In this document: in pieces, positions 8,413-16,961 of the stretch
How positions within the stretch are numbered: the first letter of the stretch is position 1
How the letters are laid out: each line of letters starts with the position of its first letter
Source: a virus
IMG/VR virus record: IMGVR_UViG_3300050033_000122
Location: 1-35,825 of that record
Direction: 5' to 3' (one strand)
DNA: 35,825 bases
The notes under the pieces: generated by a model
Told to the model about the DNA's origin: nothing
What the model saw: the letters and a program-made list of their open reading frames with translations, nothing else
The model's database searches: none
Program-made: the position numbers and the translations under genes

Positions 8413-8912
8413 CGGACGGCCGCCAGTCGCTTGGCGATAGCGGGGAGCACGCACTTCCCCGCGTCGGCGATGTGGCGATTGAAACTTGGCAAAAGGAAAG
8501 GCCGGGCTACTTCACGGATCGTCCCGAGTTCGGCGAAGTGCGCAATCGGCGAGTCGAACATGACGAACCCGACGATCTGATCGGCCGGGGTCTTGGCGCC
8601 CTTCGGCTTGTTACCCGCGGCCGTGCGCTCGCCGGTCCCGGAGACGAGCTTCCCCATCGCGTATACAGCGACCCTGGCGGTGTCGGCCATCATGGGCACG
8701 CCGCGCTCTGCGGCCGTCTCAGGGTCACGGGGAGCATTAGCGACGGCTTCGTCGCGGATGGTTTCAAGCAGCTCGATTACCCCGTCGGTGACGCCTGCAT
8801 AGAGGGCATCGACAGCGGCTTTGGCGTAAACGATCTTCCCTTCGCGGCGCGTAACCGTCCGGAACGCCGTCAGCGACCCCGACTCGACTTCGCCGAACGC
8901 GGACTTCGCCAT
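8409..8912 (-). CDS. HK97 gp10-like tail completion protein
   Basis: 167 residues. The ATG at 8912 shares a base with the preceding stop (TGATG), choosing this start over one at 8936. A helix with DGVIELLETIRDEAV is followed by the family pattern SPIAHFAELGTIREVARPFL and SFNRHIAD, close to the gp10 family signature of a glycine-threonine turn followed by PFL. These proteins act at the head-tail junction. It belongs to the coupled connector block 9857 to 7945. Confidence 0.8.
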   Translation of the reverse strand: MAKSAFGEVESGSLTAFRTVTRREGKIVYAKAAVDALYAGVTDGVIELLETIRDEAVANAPRDPETAAERGVPMMADTARVAVYAMGKLVSGTGERTAAGNKPKGAKTPADQIVGFVMFDSPIAHFAELGTIREVARPFLLPSFNRHIADAGKCVLPAIAKRLAAVR

Positions 8913-9274
8913 CAGCCGATCTCCGTCGCGGCGCAACGCAAGTAGATGCCAGCGCCGGAGGCGTCGCGTGCGCCTTGAAGTTCGTACAGTCGGGCGGGCA
9001 GGTCGTGGACGGCCACCTTGCAGATCGCCGGGTCGTGGCGGAGCCGGTCAGCCGGCACAACGTCCACCCCGATTGACACTCCGATTGTTACGGTGGAGAT
9101 AACCGCGCCGCCCTGCGACTGCAACGCGACTTCGTACTCGCTCTTGGTGGTTACAAAGGCGCTCACCATGGCGATGGTCGGCCACGTCAGGGTGGGCTGC
9201 CCGTATTCGTCAAGGGGGCCGGCAACGGCGCGCTCGACAGCGAGGGTGTGGATCATGCGGCTGCTAATACTCAT
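8912..9274 (-). CDS. Head closure / neck protein
   Basis: 120 residues from ATG 9274, overlapping the connector gene by 11 bases. The N-terminus MSISSRMIHTLAVER followed by GPLDEYGQPTLTW is typical of head closure (SPP1 gp16-like) proteins, and beta-rich segments follow (VTIGVSIGVDVVPADRLR). Gene order between the connector and the gp10-like protein agrees. The family assignment is from order and weak pattern only. Confidence 0.6.
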   Translation of the reverse strand: MSISSRMIHTLAVERAVAGPLDEYGQPTLTWPTIAMVSAFVTTKSEYEVALQSQGGAVISTVTIGVSIGVDVVPADRLRHDPAICKVAVHDLPARLYELQGARDASGAGIYLRCAATEIG

Positions 9275-9857
9275 CGCCGACCACGACCATTCCGCCAGCA
9301 GCGGCACTACCGAGCGACGCCAAGAGGTCGGCCCGTTCCTGGCTGTAGTTGAGGACTCCGGCTCCGCTGTACCGCTCGTCAAAGCCCTCGACCGACTGCA
9401 ACGCCAAGCCGGGCTCAGCATTGAGGTCAAGCCGCACGAGTTCGATCTGTACGCGCGAGCGGTCAGCGATCTCGTCCTGGGGCGCGTAAACCACGACGAT
9501 GCGCGAGCCCCATCGCTCGCGGGGATTGGTGCCGTGGGGCAGGCGGGTCAGGACGTAGCCCGAGGCCCGGTAGTCGGTGGCGTCCAGGACGAACGCCGTG
9601 TCGCCGACGTACTCCGTCACGCTCGTGACGGTCGCGATCGGGCGGCCGACTGAGACGCGGCGGTAACTCGTGCCCACGGCCCACGGGCCGTAGCCGCCAC
9701 CGACCGGACGGGCATCGATGTATTCGGTAACCGCTCCCGGCGCGCCGACCACTTCCACGATGGCAGCCTCGGCCGCGTCCAAGAGCGTCTGCACGGCAGC
9801 GTCCGGGATCGTGGTCGTAACGTGTTCGCGGAACTGGGCAACAGTCAGGAGCGGCAT
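9264..9857 (-). CDS. Head-tail connector (gp6-like adaptor)
   Basis: 197 residues from ATG 9857. The opening LLTVAQFREHVTTTIPDAAV and LLDAAEAAIVEVVG helices, then a long beta section (VSVGRPIATVTSVTEYVGD), match phage connector proteins that dock beneath the portal ring. It follows capsid and decoration genes and precedes the closure and completion genes, which is the conserved order. Confidence 0.72.
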   Translation of the reverse strand: MPLLTVAQFREHVTTTIPDAAVQTLLDAAEAAIVEVVGAPGAVTEYIDARPVGGGYGPWAVGTSYRRVSVGRPIATVTSVTEYVGDTAFVLDATDYRASGYVLTRLPHGTNPRERWGSRIVVVYAPQDEIADRSRVQIELVRLDLNAEPGLALQSVEGFDERYSGAGVLNYSQERADLLASLGSAAAGGMVVVGDEY

Positions 9858-9860
9858 GGT

Positions 9861-10058
9861 TCAGCGCCTCCGATTGGAAGGCTTGCGGTGGATGACGGGC
9901 GCCTTGGCTTCGGGCGCCTTGCCGTGGAGCAACGAGAGGTGCTCCGGCAGGATCGAATCCGCCCGAGCGTAGGCGAGGAAGGCGGCGCGTTCGTCGCCCT
10001 CCTCGACCAGGGCAGAGCGATCCGCCGTCCAGTAGACGTTCGGATGCTGCTCAGCCAT
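9861..10058 (-). CDS. Small protein in the head module
   Basis: 65 residues, ATG at 10058 directly after the preceding stop, ending three bases before the connector start. It is charged (DRSALVEEGDERAAFLAYARAD) with a basic C-terminus (HRKPSNRRR). Similar short acidic-then-basic proteins are often found between capsid and connector genes; I do not recognise a function. Confidence 0.6.
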   Translation of the reverse strand: MAEQHPNVYWTADRSALVEEGDERAAFLAYARADSILPEHLSLLHGKAPEAKAPVIHRKPSNRRR

Positions 10059-10060
10059 GA

Positions 10061-10600
10061 CTAGACCTGCGTTCCGATCTTCGTCCAGGTCGGCGCGATC
10101 GCCGTCCCGGTATTGACGTAGACGAGGCCAGTCGAGATGTCGGTGTACTCGCCACCGGTACCGATGTTTCCGCCAGCGCCGGAGCCGGTCGGGTCGATGC
10201 CTGGGGTTGTCTCGGTGACGGCCACAGTGGGGGCCGTGCCGGTCATGCTGTTGGATGCGAGGGTGATAGTCGGGACGGCCTTCCTTGACCCAAAGGTCAA
10301 AGTGACCGTTCCGATACCGGCCGTCATGGTTCCGACTGCGGTAGCGACGCCAGTCGCACCGACGTTCGGAAGCGCCTTAAGGGCGGCGTCGATGTTCGCG
10401 ACGAGGGTCGCGTTCGTCTCCGACCAGGGGATCTCGGCGGTCGTGTAACCGTCGTATGAGAGACGGAACGTGCCTCCGGTGGGCGTCCCGCCGACCGTCA
10501 ATGTCTGGATCTCAGCCGTACCCGCTACGGGTGCGCCCGCTCCGGAGATTTCGACTGGCTCGGCGCCTTCGATGATCAGGCCACCCGTGAGGATGGGCAT
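10061..10600 (-). CDS. Capsid decoration-like beta-sandwich protein
   Basis: 179 residues from ATG 10600, with an AAAGGAG ribosome binding site. The central part (IQTLTVGGTPTGGTF, a DGYTTAEIPW strand, ANIDAALKALPNVG helix, GIGTVTLTFG, then VAVTETTPG) is a repeated Ig-like or carbohydrate-binding-like unit found in many phage head and tail surface proteins. The C-terminal GGEYTDISTGLVYVNTGT could be a short fibre-like extension. It directly follows the major capsid gene, so a decoration role is the most likely; a head fibre is the alternative. Confidence 0.6.
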   Translation of the reverse strand: MPILTGGLIIEGAEPVEISGAGAPVAGTAEIQTLTVGGTPTGGTFRLSYDGYTTAEIPWSETNATLVANIDAALKALPNVGATGVATAVGTMTAGIGTVTLTFGSRKAVPTITLASNSMTGTAPTVAVTETTPGIDPTGSGAGGNIGTGGEYTDISTGLVYVNTGTAIAPTWTKIGTQV

Positions 10601-10618
10601 CGGTTGTCTCCTTTCACT

Positions 10619-10644
10619 GCGGGCCGGTCGTGGGGCCGGCCCGC
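10619..10644. promoter_or_regulatory. Strong hairpin between capsid and decoration genes
   Basis: Nine perfectly paired bases (GCGGGCCGG with CCGGCCCGC) enclose an eight-base loop in the gap between the major capsid stop and the next ribosome binding site. There is no U-tract in either direction, so it is not a standard terminator. It may be an attenuator or an mRNA 3'-end stabiliser that keeps capsid mRNA abundant. Confidence 0.6.
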
Positions 10645-10664
10645 GCTTAGTGGGTTAGCTCAGA

Positions 10665-11915
10665 TCAAAGGCCAGTAATTGAGCAGAAAGCGGTGGGACG
10701 GAAGACGACCAGGGCCAGGCGCTCGCCGACGAGGATCGTCCGCTGGCGCTTGACGAACTGATCGTTGACCCAACCGATTTGGAGGGTCACATCGGAGCGC
10801 CGGAAGATCTGCGCGCCGGCCCGGAAGGAGCCGACAAGTCCGGTGTGCTCCAGCATCTGAGTCGTCTGCACGGCCTGGATGCCCCAGATCCGCTCAGGCC
10901 CCGCCTCCTGCGGCGAGCCCCAGATGTAGAGACCCTCCGCGGTGCGCAGCAGGCGGATGTTCTGCCAGTCGTTCGGATGGAAGACGCCCGCGGTGGGCTC
11001 AAAGAACGAGTTGACGCGGACCTTGGTCATGCCCTTGTAAACCGCGTCAGGCGTCGGATCGGCGCCCTTGGCCTGCGTCTGCAAGCCAACCACGTTGAGG
11101 ATGCCGCGGAGGTTCGGCGCTGCGCCGTCGCCGCGCAGAAGCTGGAGGTTCTCGCGGAGAGTCAGGAAAGCCCGGAGGCGGGTGTCGATGTAGCTCTCGA
11201 CCATCGGCACGTCGTCTAGCGACTCGTCCGTGACCGGGAGGCTGGTATCGACCGAGCGGACCGCGCTGGACTTCTCAGTGAGGGCCAGGGCGGACTCGGC
11301 TGCGGCTGCGCCTTCGGCGCGTTCGGCCGCGGCATTGGTGGTTGTGGTCTCTTCCATGTACGGGATGGCGTTCTGAGACGTTCGGCCTTCGGGCATCAAC
11401 GCCGCAATCGAGACAGTCTCGAATCCGGGGGTGATGACATCGGGCAGCCGGATCGCCTGAGGCGCCCAGCCGGTTGCGGAGTCGAACAGGGCCTTGACGC
11501 CGCGAGCCGCGACGCTCTTGCCGTAGGTCTTCTCCAGGTCGATGGTGAGGGTCGGGCCTTCGGCCATGCCGGGCTTCCAGCCCTTGTAGGCTTCGGACTC
11601 AACGAACAGTTCGCCGAGGCTCTTGGTGGCGGGGCGATCTTCGCGGCCGTCAGTGGGATCGGCCTGACGGGTCTTGCCGCGAGACGAAACGCTCTTGAGC
11701 GCGTCGCCGTTCGACGTGGCCCAACCCTCGACCTCGAGGGCCTCTTCGTACGCCTTGGCGGCCGTCGTGATCGCCGCGTTGCGATCACGGGCGTTGACGA
11801 CTTCTTCGGCCGACATGTCTAGGCTGCCGTCTTCCTTGCGGCCCTTGGTGAAGAGCGCGTCCTGATCGACGCGGAGCTTGCGGAGGTCGTCTCCGAGTTG
11901 CTGTGCGGAAGGCAT
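10665..11915 (-). CDS. HK97-type major capsid protein
   Basis: 416 residues from ATG 11915, chosen because AAAGGA lies at the right distance upstream and the frame further upstream is a shadow of the protease gene. The first 100 residues form a charged, probably coiled scaffolding (delta) region (QLGDDLRKLRVDQDALF). The folded part starts around LGELFVESEAYKGW and includes PEGRTSQNAIPYMEETT, the DVPMVESYIDTRLRAFLTL spine-like helix and HPNDWQNIRLLRTAEGLYIW, all standard for HK97-fold capsid proteins. The N-terminal arm is probably removed by the protease encoded upstream. Confidence 0.93.
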   Translation of the reverse strand: MPSAQQLGDDLRKLRVDQDALFTKGRKEDGSLDMSAEEVVNARDRNAAITTAAKAYEEALEVEGWATSNGDALKSVSSRGKTRQADPTDGREDRPATKSLGELFVESEAYKGWKPGMAEGPTLTIDLEKTYGKSVAARGVKALFDSATGWAPQAIRLPDVITPGFETVSIAALMPEGRTSQNAIPYMEETTTTNAAAERAEGAAAAESALALTEKSSAVRSVDTSLPVTDESLDDVPMVESYIDTRLRAFLTLRENLQLLRGDGAAPNLRGILNVVGLQTQAKGADPTPDAVYKGMTKVRVNSFFEPTAGVFHPNDWQNIRLLRTAEGLYIWGSPQEAGPERIWGIQAVQTTQMLEHTGLVGSFRAGAQIFRRSDVTLQIGWVNDQFVKRQRTILVGERLALVVFRPTAFCSITGL

Positions 11916-11928
11916 GGGGATGTCCTTT

Positions 11929-12978
11929 CTATCGGGGGAGGGAGGTTGCGAGGTATTCCCACTCGGCGAGCACGGCATCTGCGAGAGCCTTGCCCGTTGC
12001 GGGATCGGCGGCTGCGAGCAGCGCCCGCATGTCGGCGTGAGTCGAGACCATCGCGTCCATTGCCGATCCCATTGAGTCCATTGCGGTCCCGATCGAGTCA
12101 ACGTGGGTAGCGAGGCGGTCACGGTTCGCGCCGCTGAGTGCGCGGCCGGCCTTCGCACGCATCGAGGCCAACGCTTGCGTGCGTTCCACGAACGCCTTGA
12201 GCGAGTCCGTCAGGCGGGCACTCTCGTCGGCGTATGTCAGCCCGTCAGGCAGGCTGTCGTCGCGGATGGCGGCCCACTCGTCTAGCGCCTTGAGGGCGGC
12301 GGCAAGCGGGTCAGGGATTGTGATTGAGGCGGCGGCGTAGTGATCGAACAGGTCCGAAGACTTGACCGCGTAGACCACGGCGAGGGGGTTAGCGGGGGTG
12401 GGAGTGAGGCTGATCTCGACCCAGGGCCAGCGCGTGATCTCACCGTTCTTGGTCGCTTGAACGAGGTGCGGCATGGCTCCCGACGAGAACGACAGCGCGC
12501 CCTTATCCACGAGTTGCCCAATGGCCTCGCGGTAGTGGCTGCGCTTGTCGAGTTCGGCCTTGATCCACCAGCCCTCGTCGCGTTGCTCCAGCGACACCTG
12601 CCGGCCCACGACTTCGGTCTTTGTGGCGGCGTTGAGGCCGTGGCCGTAGAGCGCCGGCCGGCCGGTATCACCGAACCAGGGGAGGCATAGGTCAGTGGCA
12701 GGCGTGAACCGCTCGCCGTCGAAGTCTTTACCGGCCAGCGGCCCGCCGAACGGGATCGCGAGGCCTTCGATCAGGTTCGGGGCGTCCTTGACGAAATGCA
12801 CCGACTTCGTTGGGAAGGGGTGCGTATGGTGCGCGCCGTCCGCGTGCATCGCGTCGTGCTTCTTGACCATGTCGGGCATCGCCATATCCGTCATTGGCCC
12901 GGCGGCGTGTCCGTTGGGTTCCGGCGCGGCCATGTGCTTGTGCATCCCGGCAGCGTCCGAGGGCATGTCGATCATCAT
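11929..12978 (-). CDS. Prohead protease (S78-like) with extensions
   Basis: 349 residues; the start overlaps the portal stop as ATGA. After a Met/His-rich N-terminus (about residues 1-55) comes the protease core: LIEGLAIPFGGP, a YGHGL segment with a candidate catalytic His, and GALSFSSGAMPHLV followed by WPWVEISLTPTPANPLA, the usual Ser-containing and strand motifs. The C-terminal 120 residues are helical and may act as a scaffold, as in fused protease-scaffold proteins. It should process the capsid protein delta domain. Confidence 0.85.
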   Translation of the reverse strand: MMIDMPSDAAGMHKHMAAPEPNGHAAGPMTDMAMPDMVKKHDAMHADGAHHTHPFPTKSVHFVKDAPNLIEGLAIPFGGPLAGKDFDGERFTPATDLCLPWFGDTGRPALYGHGLNAATKTEVVGRQVSLEQRDEGWWIKAELDKRSHYREAIGQLVDKGALSFSSGAMPHLVQATKNGEITRWPWVEISLTPTPANPLAVVYAVKSSDLFDHYAAASITIPDPLAAALKALDEWAAIRDDSLPDGLTYADESARLTDSLKAFVERTQALASMRAKAGRALSGANRDRLATHVDSIGTAMDSMGSAMDAMVSTHADMRALLAAADPATGKALADAVLAEWEYLATSLPR

Positions 12979-14237
12979 TGCTGACTCTCCTTGCCCATTC
13001 CGGGCTCTGTTTGGACCGAACCGGGCAGCAAATCAGGCGTCACGGGTGCCACGTTCACGGGCAGAACGATGTCGTCAAGCCCTTCGATCGGGTTCAGGCT
13101 TTCGTGGGCGCGGATCTCGTTGCGAGTCATCCACGGCGCGTCGCCCGCAGCGAGGCGGTAGGCCTGGAACTGCTTGAGCGTGTCGAGCTGGAGTAGAGCG
13201 GCGCGGACGAATTCGGCGCGGAGTTCGGGGTAGCCCGAGAACAACTGCAGCTTGAATTCCTGCTCAAAACGGTTGAGCCAGTTATCCACGTTGAACCGCA
13301 GGAAGCCCATCGATTGCTCAGCGATGCCGGTGCCCCAGGAAGTCGAGCCGGACACGTCGCCCACCATGTGCGGCGGGGCTCCGAACCAGCGGGAGAGTTC
13401 GCCGACCTGGAATTGCTTGGTCTGGATGTATTGCGCGTCTTCGTTGCTCATGCCGAGCGTCGAAAACTTCATGTCGTCTTCGAGCACGATGGTCTTGCCG
13501 GAGTTGGCAGAGCCACGCAGACGATCCATCTGCACCGCGAGCCGCTCTTGGACAGCCGCCGGGAGGGTCTTCGGGTGTTGCAGGACCACAGAAGGCCGGG
13601 CGTTGTTGCGGAAGAAGTTGGAGCCGTAGGAGTGCGCGGCCTGATAGAGCCCGATGTCCTCGCGCATGAGCCGGATGACGGAGTAGCCGAGGAACCCGTC
13701 ATAGCCCAAGCCGGGGATGTGGAGCACCTCTCGGGGCGTCAGCCGGACGTTCGATCCGTCAGGATTGCGGTAGTCGTATATCCGCTGGCCGTTGATAACA
13801 CGCGGCACCATCCGATGCGGCGGCAGGAGCTTGAGTCCGAGCAACCCCAGGAACGGATCGCGAATGATCTCGGAGTAGCTGTTGCCCCACAGCAGCAGGT
13901 GGCTCATGGCCGTCTCGCGCCAGATGAATGAGGTCATCCGTTGATTGGGATCGGGCATCGGAGCATCGTGCAGCAAGTCGTATTCCGGCCGGTCGTACGC
14001 CCGCTCAGTCGTCACCAGGCCGCAGTCATCCTTGACGCGTCGGTACGTGACCAGCGGCAGACCGGCCACGGTTCCGCCCAGCAGGGAGACGCACCTGAAG
14101 ATGACGCTAATCGCCATCGCGGAATCCCAGGTGACATGCTCGCCCGAAGACGAGCGGCCGATGTAGCCGGCGGGCGGCGAGGCCCAACCCGGAACGAAGT
14201 CATCGAATGACGCCTTGAGCCCGCGCAGCTTGCCCAT
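12975..14237 (-). CDS. HK97-type portal protein
   Basis: 420 residues from ATG 14237, which shares a base with the previous stop (TAATG) and has GGAGGG about nine bases upstream. Typical portal segments include AMAISVIFRCVSLLGGTVAG, LWGNSYSEIIRD, LLPPHRMVPRV, EVLHIPGLGYDGFLGYS, and RWFGAPPHMVGD followed by EQSMGFLRFNVDNWLNRFEQ. It forms the dodecameric ring through which terminase packages DNA. The C-terminus overlaps the protease start by four bases. Confidence 0.94.
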   Translation of the reverse strand: MGKLRGLKASFDDFVPGWASPPAGYIGRSSSGEHVTWDSAMAISVIFRCVSLLGGTVAGLPLVTYRRVKDDCGLVTTERAYDRPEYDLLHDAPMPDPNQRMTSFIWRETAMSHLLLWGNSYSEIIRDPFLGLLGLKLLPPHRMVPRVINGQRIYDYRNPDGSNVRLTPREVLHIPGLGYDGFLGYSVIRLMREDIGLYQAAHSYGSNFFRNNARPSVVLQHPKTLPAAVQERLAVQMDRLRGSANSGKTIVLEDDMKFSTLGMSNEDAQYIQTKQFQVGELSRWFGAPPHMVGDVSGSTSWGTGIAEQSMGFLRFNVDNWLNRFEQEFKLQLFSGYPELRAEFVRAALLQLDTLKQFQAYRLAAGDAPWMTRNEIRAHESLNPIEGLDDIVLPVNVAPVTPDLLPGSVQTEPGMGKESQQ

Positions 14238-14428
14238 TAGGCGGCCCTCCATGCAACGAACATGAGCAGCACGCCGACTGCGAGTAAGGCGGCCGGGACG
14301 AAGACGAGGGCGACACCGACAGTCGCGGCCGCGGCCCCTAGAACGAAGGCGATTTCGGGAAGCCCGATGCCAGTAAGCCGCCACTTGGAATGAGGCATGT
14401 TCGGCTCGGTCTCGCGGAAGATGGCCAC
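14237..14428 (-). CDS. Small membrane protein between terminase and portal
   Basis: 63 residues, ATG one base after the large terminase stop. Two hydrophobic segments (LPEIAFVLGAAAATVGVALV and PAALLAVGVLLMFVAW) predict a two-span membrane protein. Its translation is coupled to terminase and portal. A function cannot be read from sequence; a membrane protein at this place in a packaging operon is unusual. Confidence 0.7.
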   Translation of the reverse strand: MAIFRETEPNMPHSKWRLTGIGLPEIAFVLGAAAATVGVALVFVPAALLAVGVLLMFVAWRAA

Positions 14429-15946
14429 CTAAACCTCCACCAAGCCGCGGTCTTCGCGTTCGTAGGAGGACACTTCCACCGGGGCTTCGCGCAGAGCCCG
14501 GTCCACGGCGAGGGATAGTGCGATCGCGGCGTCGATCCGACCCCGCGACTTGCCCTTGGCGAGGGTGAATCCGGCGCTGTTGAACCGTGGTACCGCGGCT
14601 AGGATCTGGCTGGTGAACGCCTCGTCGCCGTCGTGCGTAAGATGCCCGGTGCGGATGACGGTGTACAGATCGCCAATGACCGAGGTCATGCGTTCGAGGG
14701 ACTGAGGGATCTCAACGACCGGCAGCCCCTCGTCAAGCAGCATCTTGGCCGGCACGTCGAAGAACCGCGGGTCGAAGCTGATCGCCCGAACCTCGTATCG
14801 GTCTGCGAGTTCCCGTAGGTACTGCATGACATTGGTCACGTCGACCGGCTCATCCAGCGTCGGAACCCACAACTTGCAGACTGCGTGGAACCGCCCGGCC
14901 GGGTGGCCCTCTTCGTCAGGTCGCCGCTGTATGGCGACGACAGCCGTGCTGTCACGCTTCAGCCCAACGTCGAGGCCGATCCACGTCGGGCCGCCCTCAA
15001 CGAAGTCCCACGGCGAGACGAGCGCCTCCCATGCTGCCCGACCATCAGCGCCGAGCCAGGCATCGATGCCCTCGGGCCATTGGCCCAGACGGAAAAGCCG
15101 GAAGTGCGCCTCCGGCGCGAGGCCGAGGTCCGTCTCAAGCGCCGACACCCGGAGGAATCCAGCTCGTAGTGCGGGGTTGGCGATACGCCAGGCTTCCCGG
15201 TCGCTGATCGCGCAACCTTCCGGTGCGGCGTACTCGCGAAACACGAAGCCGGGCAGCGGGTTGCCTTCGAGCACCAACTTACGCAACTGCCAGAGGGCAT
15301 TTGTCCGATCGAATCCGGGCGTGCCCACGCCAACGATCAGCGAACGCTCGCGCTTGCCTGACGCCATGCGGAGTGAGTCCCAAGACTCCATAGGCTGGAA
15401 GCCGATCTCGTCAAAGAGCCCGAGAGACGGGTCGAGTCCTTGCAAGCCGTCGGGATCGTTGGCGATCGGGAAGAGTTCGCCGCCATTGAACGGAACCAAT
15501 ACGCGCGGCGTGGCGATGCCGGTGTATATCAGCGACCGGCGTAACAGTTCCGGTTCGGCCTTGATCATCGCCACGGCGACGCCGTAGCAGGAGCGGATGG
15601 CCTGGCCGACGGTAGTCGCCACAATCGGCACCTGCGGTGAGCCAGTCTCGTCATCATCGAAGGTCGCCCAGACACTGAGGGCTCCACCCTCCGTACTCTT
15701 ACCGTTGCCGCGGGGTGTGGACTTGACGGCCGAGTCGACACCGGGGGCGAGGATCTCCTCGAACCACTCCTTCTGGAACTTGCCGAGCTTGATCGGCTGG
15801 CCGTGGCCCTTGCCTTTGGGCGAGCGGCAGTAGGTCTGAATGAACTTGATAGCCCGGCCGTGGCGGGACATACGACGCCACGCCTTCCAGGGTCCGGGGC
15901 TGGTATCGGCGACGCGCTTGGAGGCGTTGCCGCGCGGGTCAGCCAT
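14429..15946 (-). CDS. terL: Terminase large subunit
   Basis: 505 residues. The ATPase part has a Walker A at about residues 76-85 (STPRGNGKST) and Walker B at 175-180 (LGLFDE). The C-terminal RNase H-like nuclease carries acidic residues at D326 (WIGLDVGLKRDST), D392 (ISFDPRFFD) and D472 (RGRIDAAIALS). It is the motor that packages and cuts concatemers. ATG 15946 overlaps the upstream HNH gene by eight bases. The arrangement HNH then large terminase is typical of cos-type HK97-like phages. No small terminase was recognised nearby. Confidence 0.95.
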   Translation of the reverse strand: MADPRGNASKRVADTSPGPWKAWRRMSRHGRAIKFIQTYCRSPKGKGHGQPIKLGKFQKEWFEEILAPGVDSAVKSTPRGNGKSTEGGALSVWATFDDDETGSPQVPIVATTVGQAIRSCYGVAVAMIKAEPELLRRSLIYTGIATPRVLVPFNGGELFPIANDPDGLQGLDPSLGLFDEIGFQPMESWDSLRMASGKRERSLIVGVGTPGFDRTNALWQLRKLVLEGNPLPGFVFREYAAPEGCAISDREAWRIANPALRAGFLRVSALETDLGLAPEAHFRLFRLGQWPEGIDAWLGADGRAAWEALVSPWDFVEGGPTWIGLDVGLKRDSTAVVAIQRRPDEEGHPAGRFHAVCKLWVPTLDEPVDVTNVMQYLRELADRYEVRAISFDPRFFDVPAKMLLDEGLPVVEIPQSLERMTSVIGDLYTVIRTGHLTHDGDEAFTSQILAAVPRFNSAGFTLAKGKSRGRIDAAIALSLAVDRALREAPVEVSSYEREDRGLVEV

Positions 15947-16523
15947 GCTTCACCAGCCGCATATCTATGCATCGGGAGGAGGCACGGCACGAGAAACCGC
16001 GAGCCGCTAGGAACCACGCTGCGGAGACGATCTCCCGGCATTTGAGCGTGAACACTTGCCAATGGCGCAATGCGAAGCCGACACCCCACACGCCCGCCCT
16101 GGGGCTTCCTGGTCCGTCTGGGTAGGTGGAAGGTGCGTTATAGGTGTGGAAATCGGCGCGTGGGTCAATTAGGAGCCCCGTTCTGCCTAGTTTCGACCCC
16201 CCATCCCCGTCTATGCGGTATGACTGCATACCGCGATGCTTCGCTTGCTCGTTGCAAGTAGGGCACGCGGCCATCCAGCCAGCAGTCGGGTCGCCGTCTA
16301 TCCGGTGCGCTGCTACCCATGTATCGCCCTGCTTGAGTAGATGCCCGCAGTAGCCACATGGAGTAGGTAGCGTGGCTGCCAGTCTCTGGCGTGCTTGCTG
16401 GTGTGGGATTCCATAGCCACGCTCGCCTGTTGTTTGCTGGTGCTTGACGCACCTGCCCCGCCCACGTGGGGTAGCGAAGCCTGGGCAGCGAGGGGACGAG
16501 CAAGCGATAGGCACGTTTGCCAT
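15939..16523 (-). CDS. HNH endonuclease next to terminase
   Basis: 194 residues from ATG 16523, which shares a base with the preceding stop; a GTG three bases upstream is the alternative. The N-terminal CSSPRCPGFATPRGRGRC is a zinc-type pair, and the HNH core follows with CGYCG, WVAAHRIDGDPTAG and ACPTCNEQAK. HNH proteins beside terminase (HK97 gp74 type) assist cos cleavage and are part of the packaging machine rather than selfish. The C-terminal 80 residues are not recognised. Confidence 0.8.
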   Translation of the reverse strand: MANVPIACSSPRCPGFATPRGRGRCVKHQQTTGERGYGIPHQQARQRLAATLPTPCGYCGHLLKQGDTWVAAHRIDGDPTAGWMAACPTCNEQAKHRGMQSYRIDGDGGSKLGRTGLLIDPRADFHTYNAPSTYPDGPGSPRAGVWGVGFALRHWQVFTLKCREIVSAAWFLAARGFSCRASSRCIDMRLVKHG

Positions 16524-16729
16524 CACTGCGCCTCTACCGTTAGGTCGCCCGGCGTTACAGTCAGGCGCCCGCCAGCCTGCCAACGTCCACCGTCGATCTG
16601 GAAGTCGTAACGGATGCCCGATGCGATTAGGGCAACCATCCGTGGCGTAAGGGGCAGGCGGAACGCCACTCTCAGGAGCGACCATCGCCAGCGTGGACGT
16701 AGGCGGGCGCGTACTGGAATGGTACTCAC
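16523..16729 (-). CDS. Small unknown protein upstream of terminase HNH
   Basis: 68 residues from GTG 16729, which overlaps the previous stop as GTGA and decides the start. It is basic at the N-terminus (RARLRPRWRWSLLR) and ends in beta-like repeats (GGRWQAGGRLTVTPGDLTVE). It is unrelated to small terminases as far as I can see, although it is where one might expect it. Confidence 0.55.
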   Translation of the reverse strand: MSTIPVRARLRPRWRWSLLRVAFRLPLTPRMVALIASGIRYDFQIDGGRWQAGGRLTVTPGDLTVEAQ

Positions 16730-16959
16730 GACGCACACCCAACGGCACGTCGCCATGCTGGGGTGCAATCCACGCACGCTGTCTGCGCTCTGTCCGCGTC
16801 TGGTAGGCCGCTATTCAGGCGGGACCATTCGCGCCAGTCGTCGGCATCCATGCAAGGGGGTTTGCCCGCGAGACTGCGCGGGTGCAGGACCGGCATAGAT
16901 ACAGTTGGCCGCCTATTGGCAGTCAATGTCTCGCGAGTGGCGGAGCCGGTCAGCAGCAT
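16726..16959 (-). CDS. Small Cys-motif protein (copy 1)
   Basis: Up to 77 residues from ATG 16959; starts at 16896 or 16851 are possible. The conserved part PPCMDADDWREWSR then ACVDCTPAWRR resembles the protein at 19723-19986 (PLCFDADELAAWDG then PCADCPIAWQR). Three cysteines in a C-x(n)-CxxC pattern suggest metal binding. It follows the holin-like gene by two bases. Function unknown. Confidence 0.6.
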   Translation of the reverse strand: MLLTGSATRETLTANRRPTVSMPVLHPRSLAGKPPCMDADDWREWSRLNSGLPDADRAQTACVDCTPAWRRAVGCAS

Positions 16960-16961
16960 TA

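Noticed and set aside
11916-12158. Upstream extension of the major capsid gene to 12158
   Set aside because: That part overlaps the protease gene, is compositionally a shadow (Pro/Ser/Arg-rich), and the ATG at 11915 has a good ribosome binding site.
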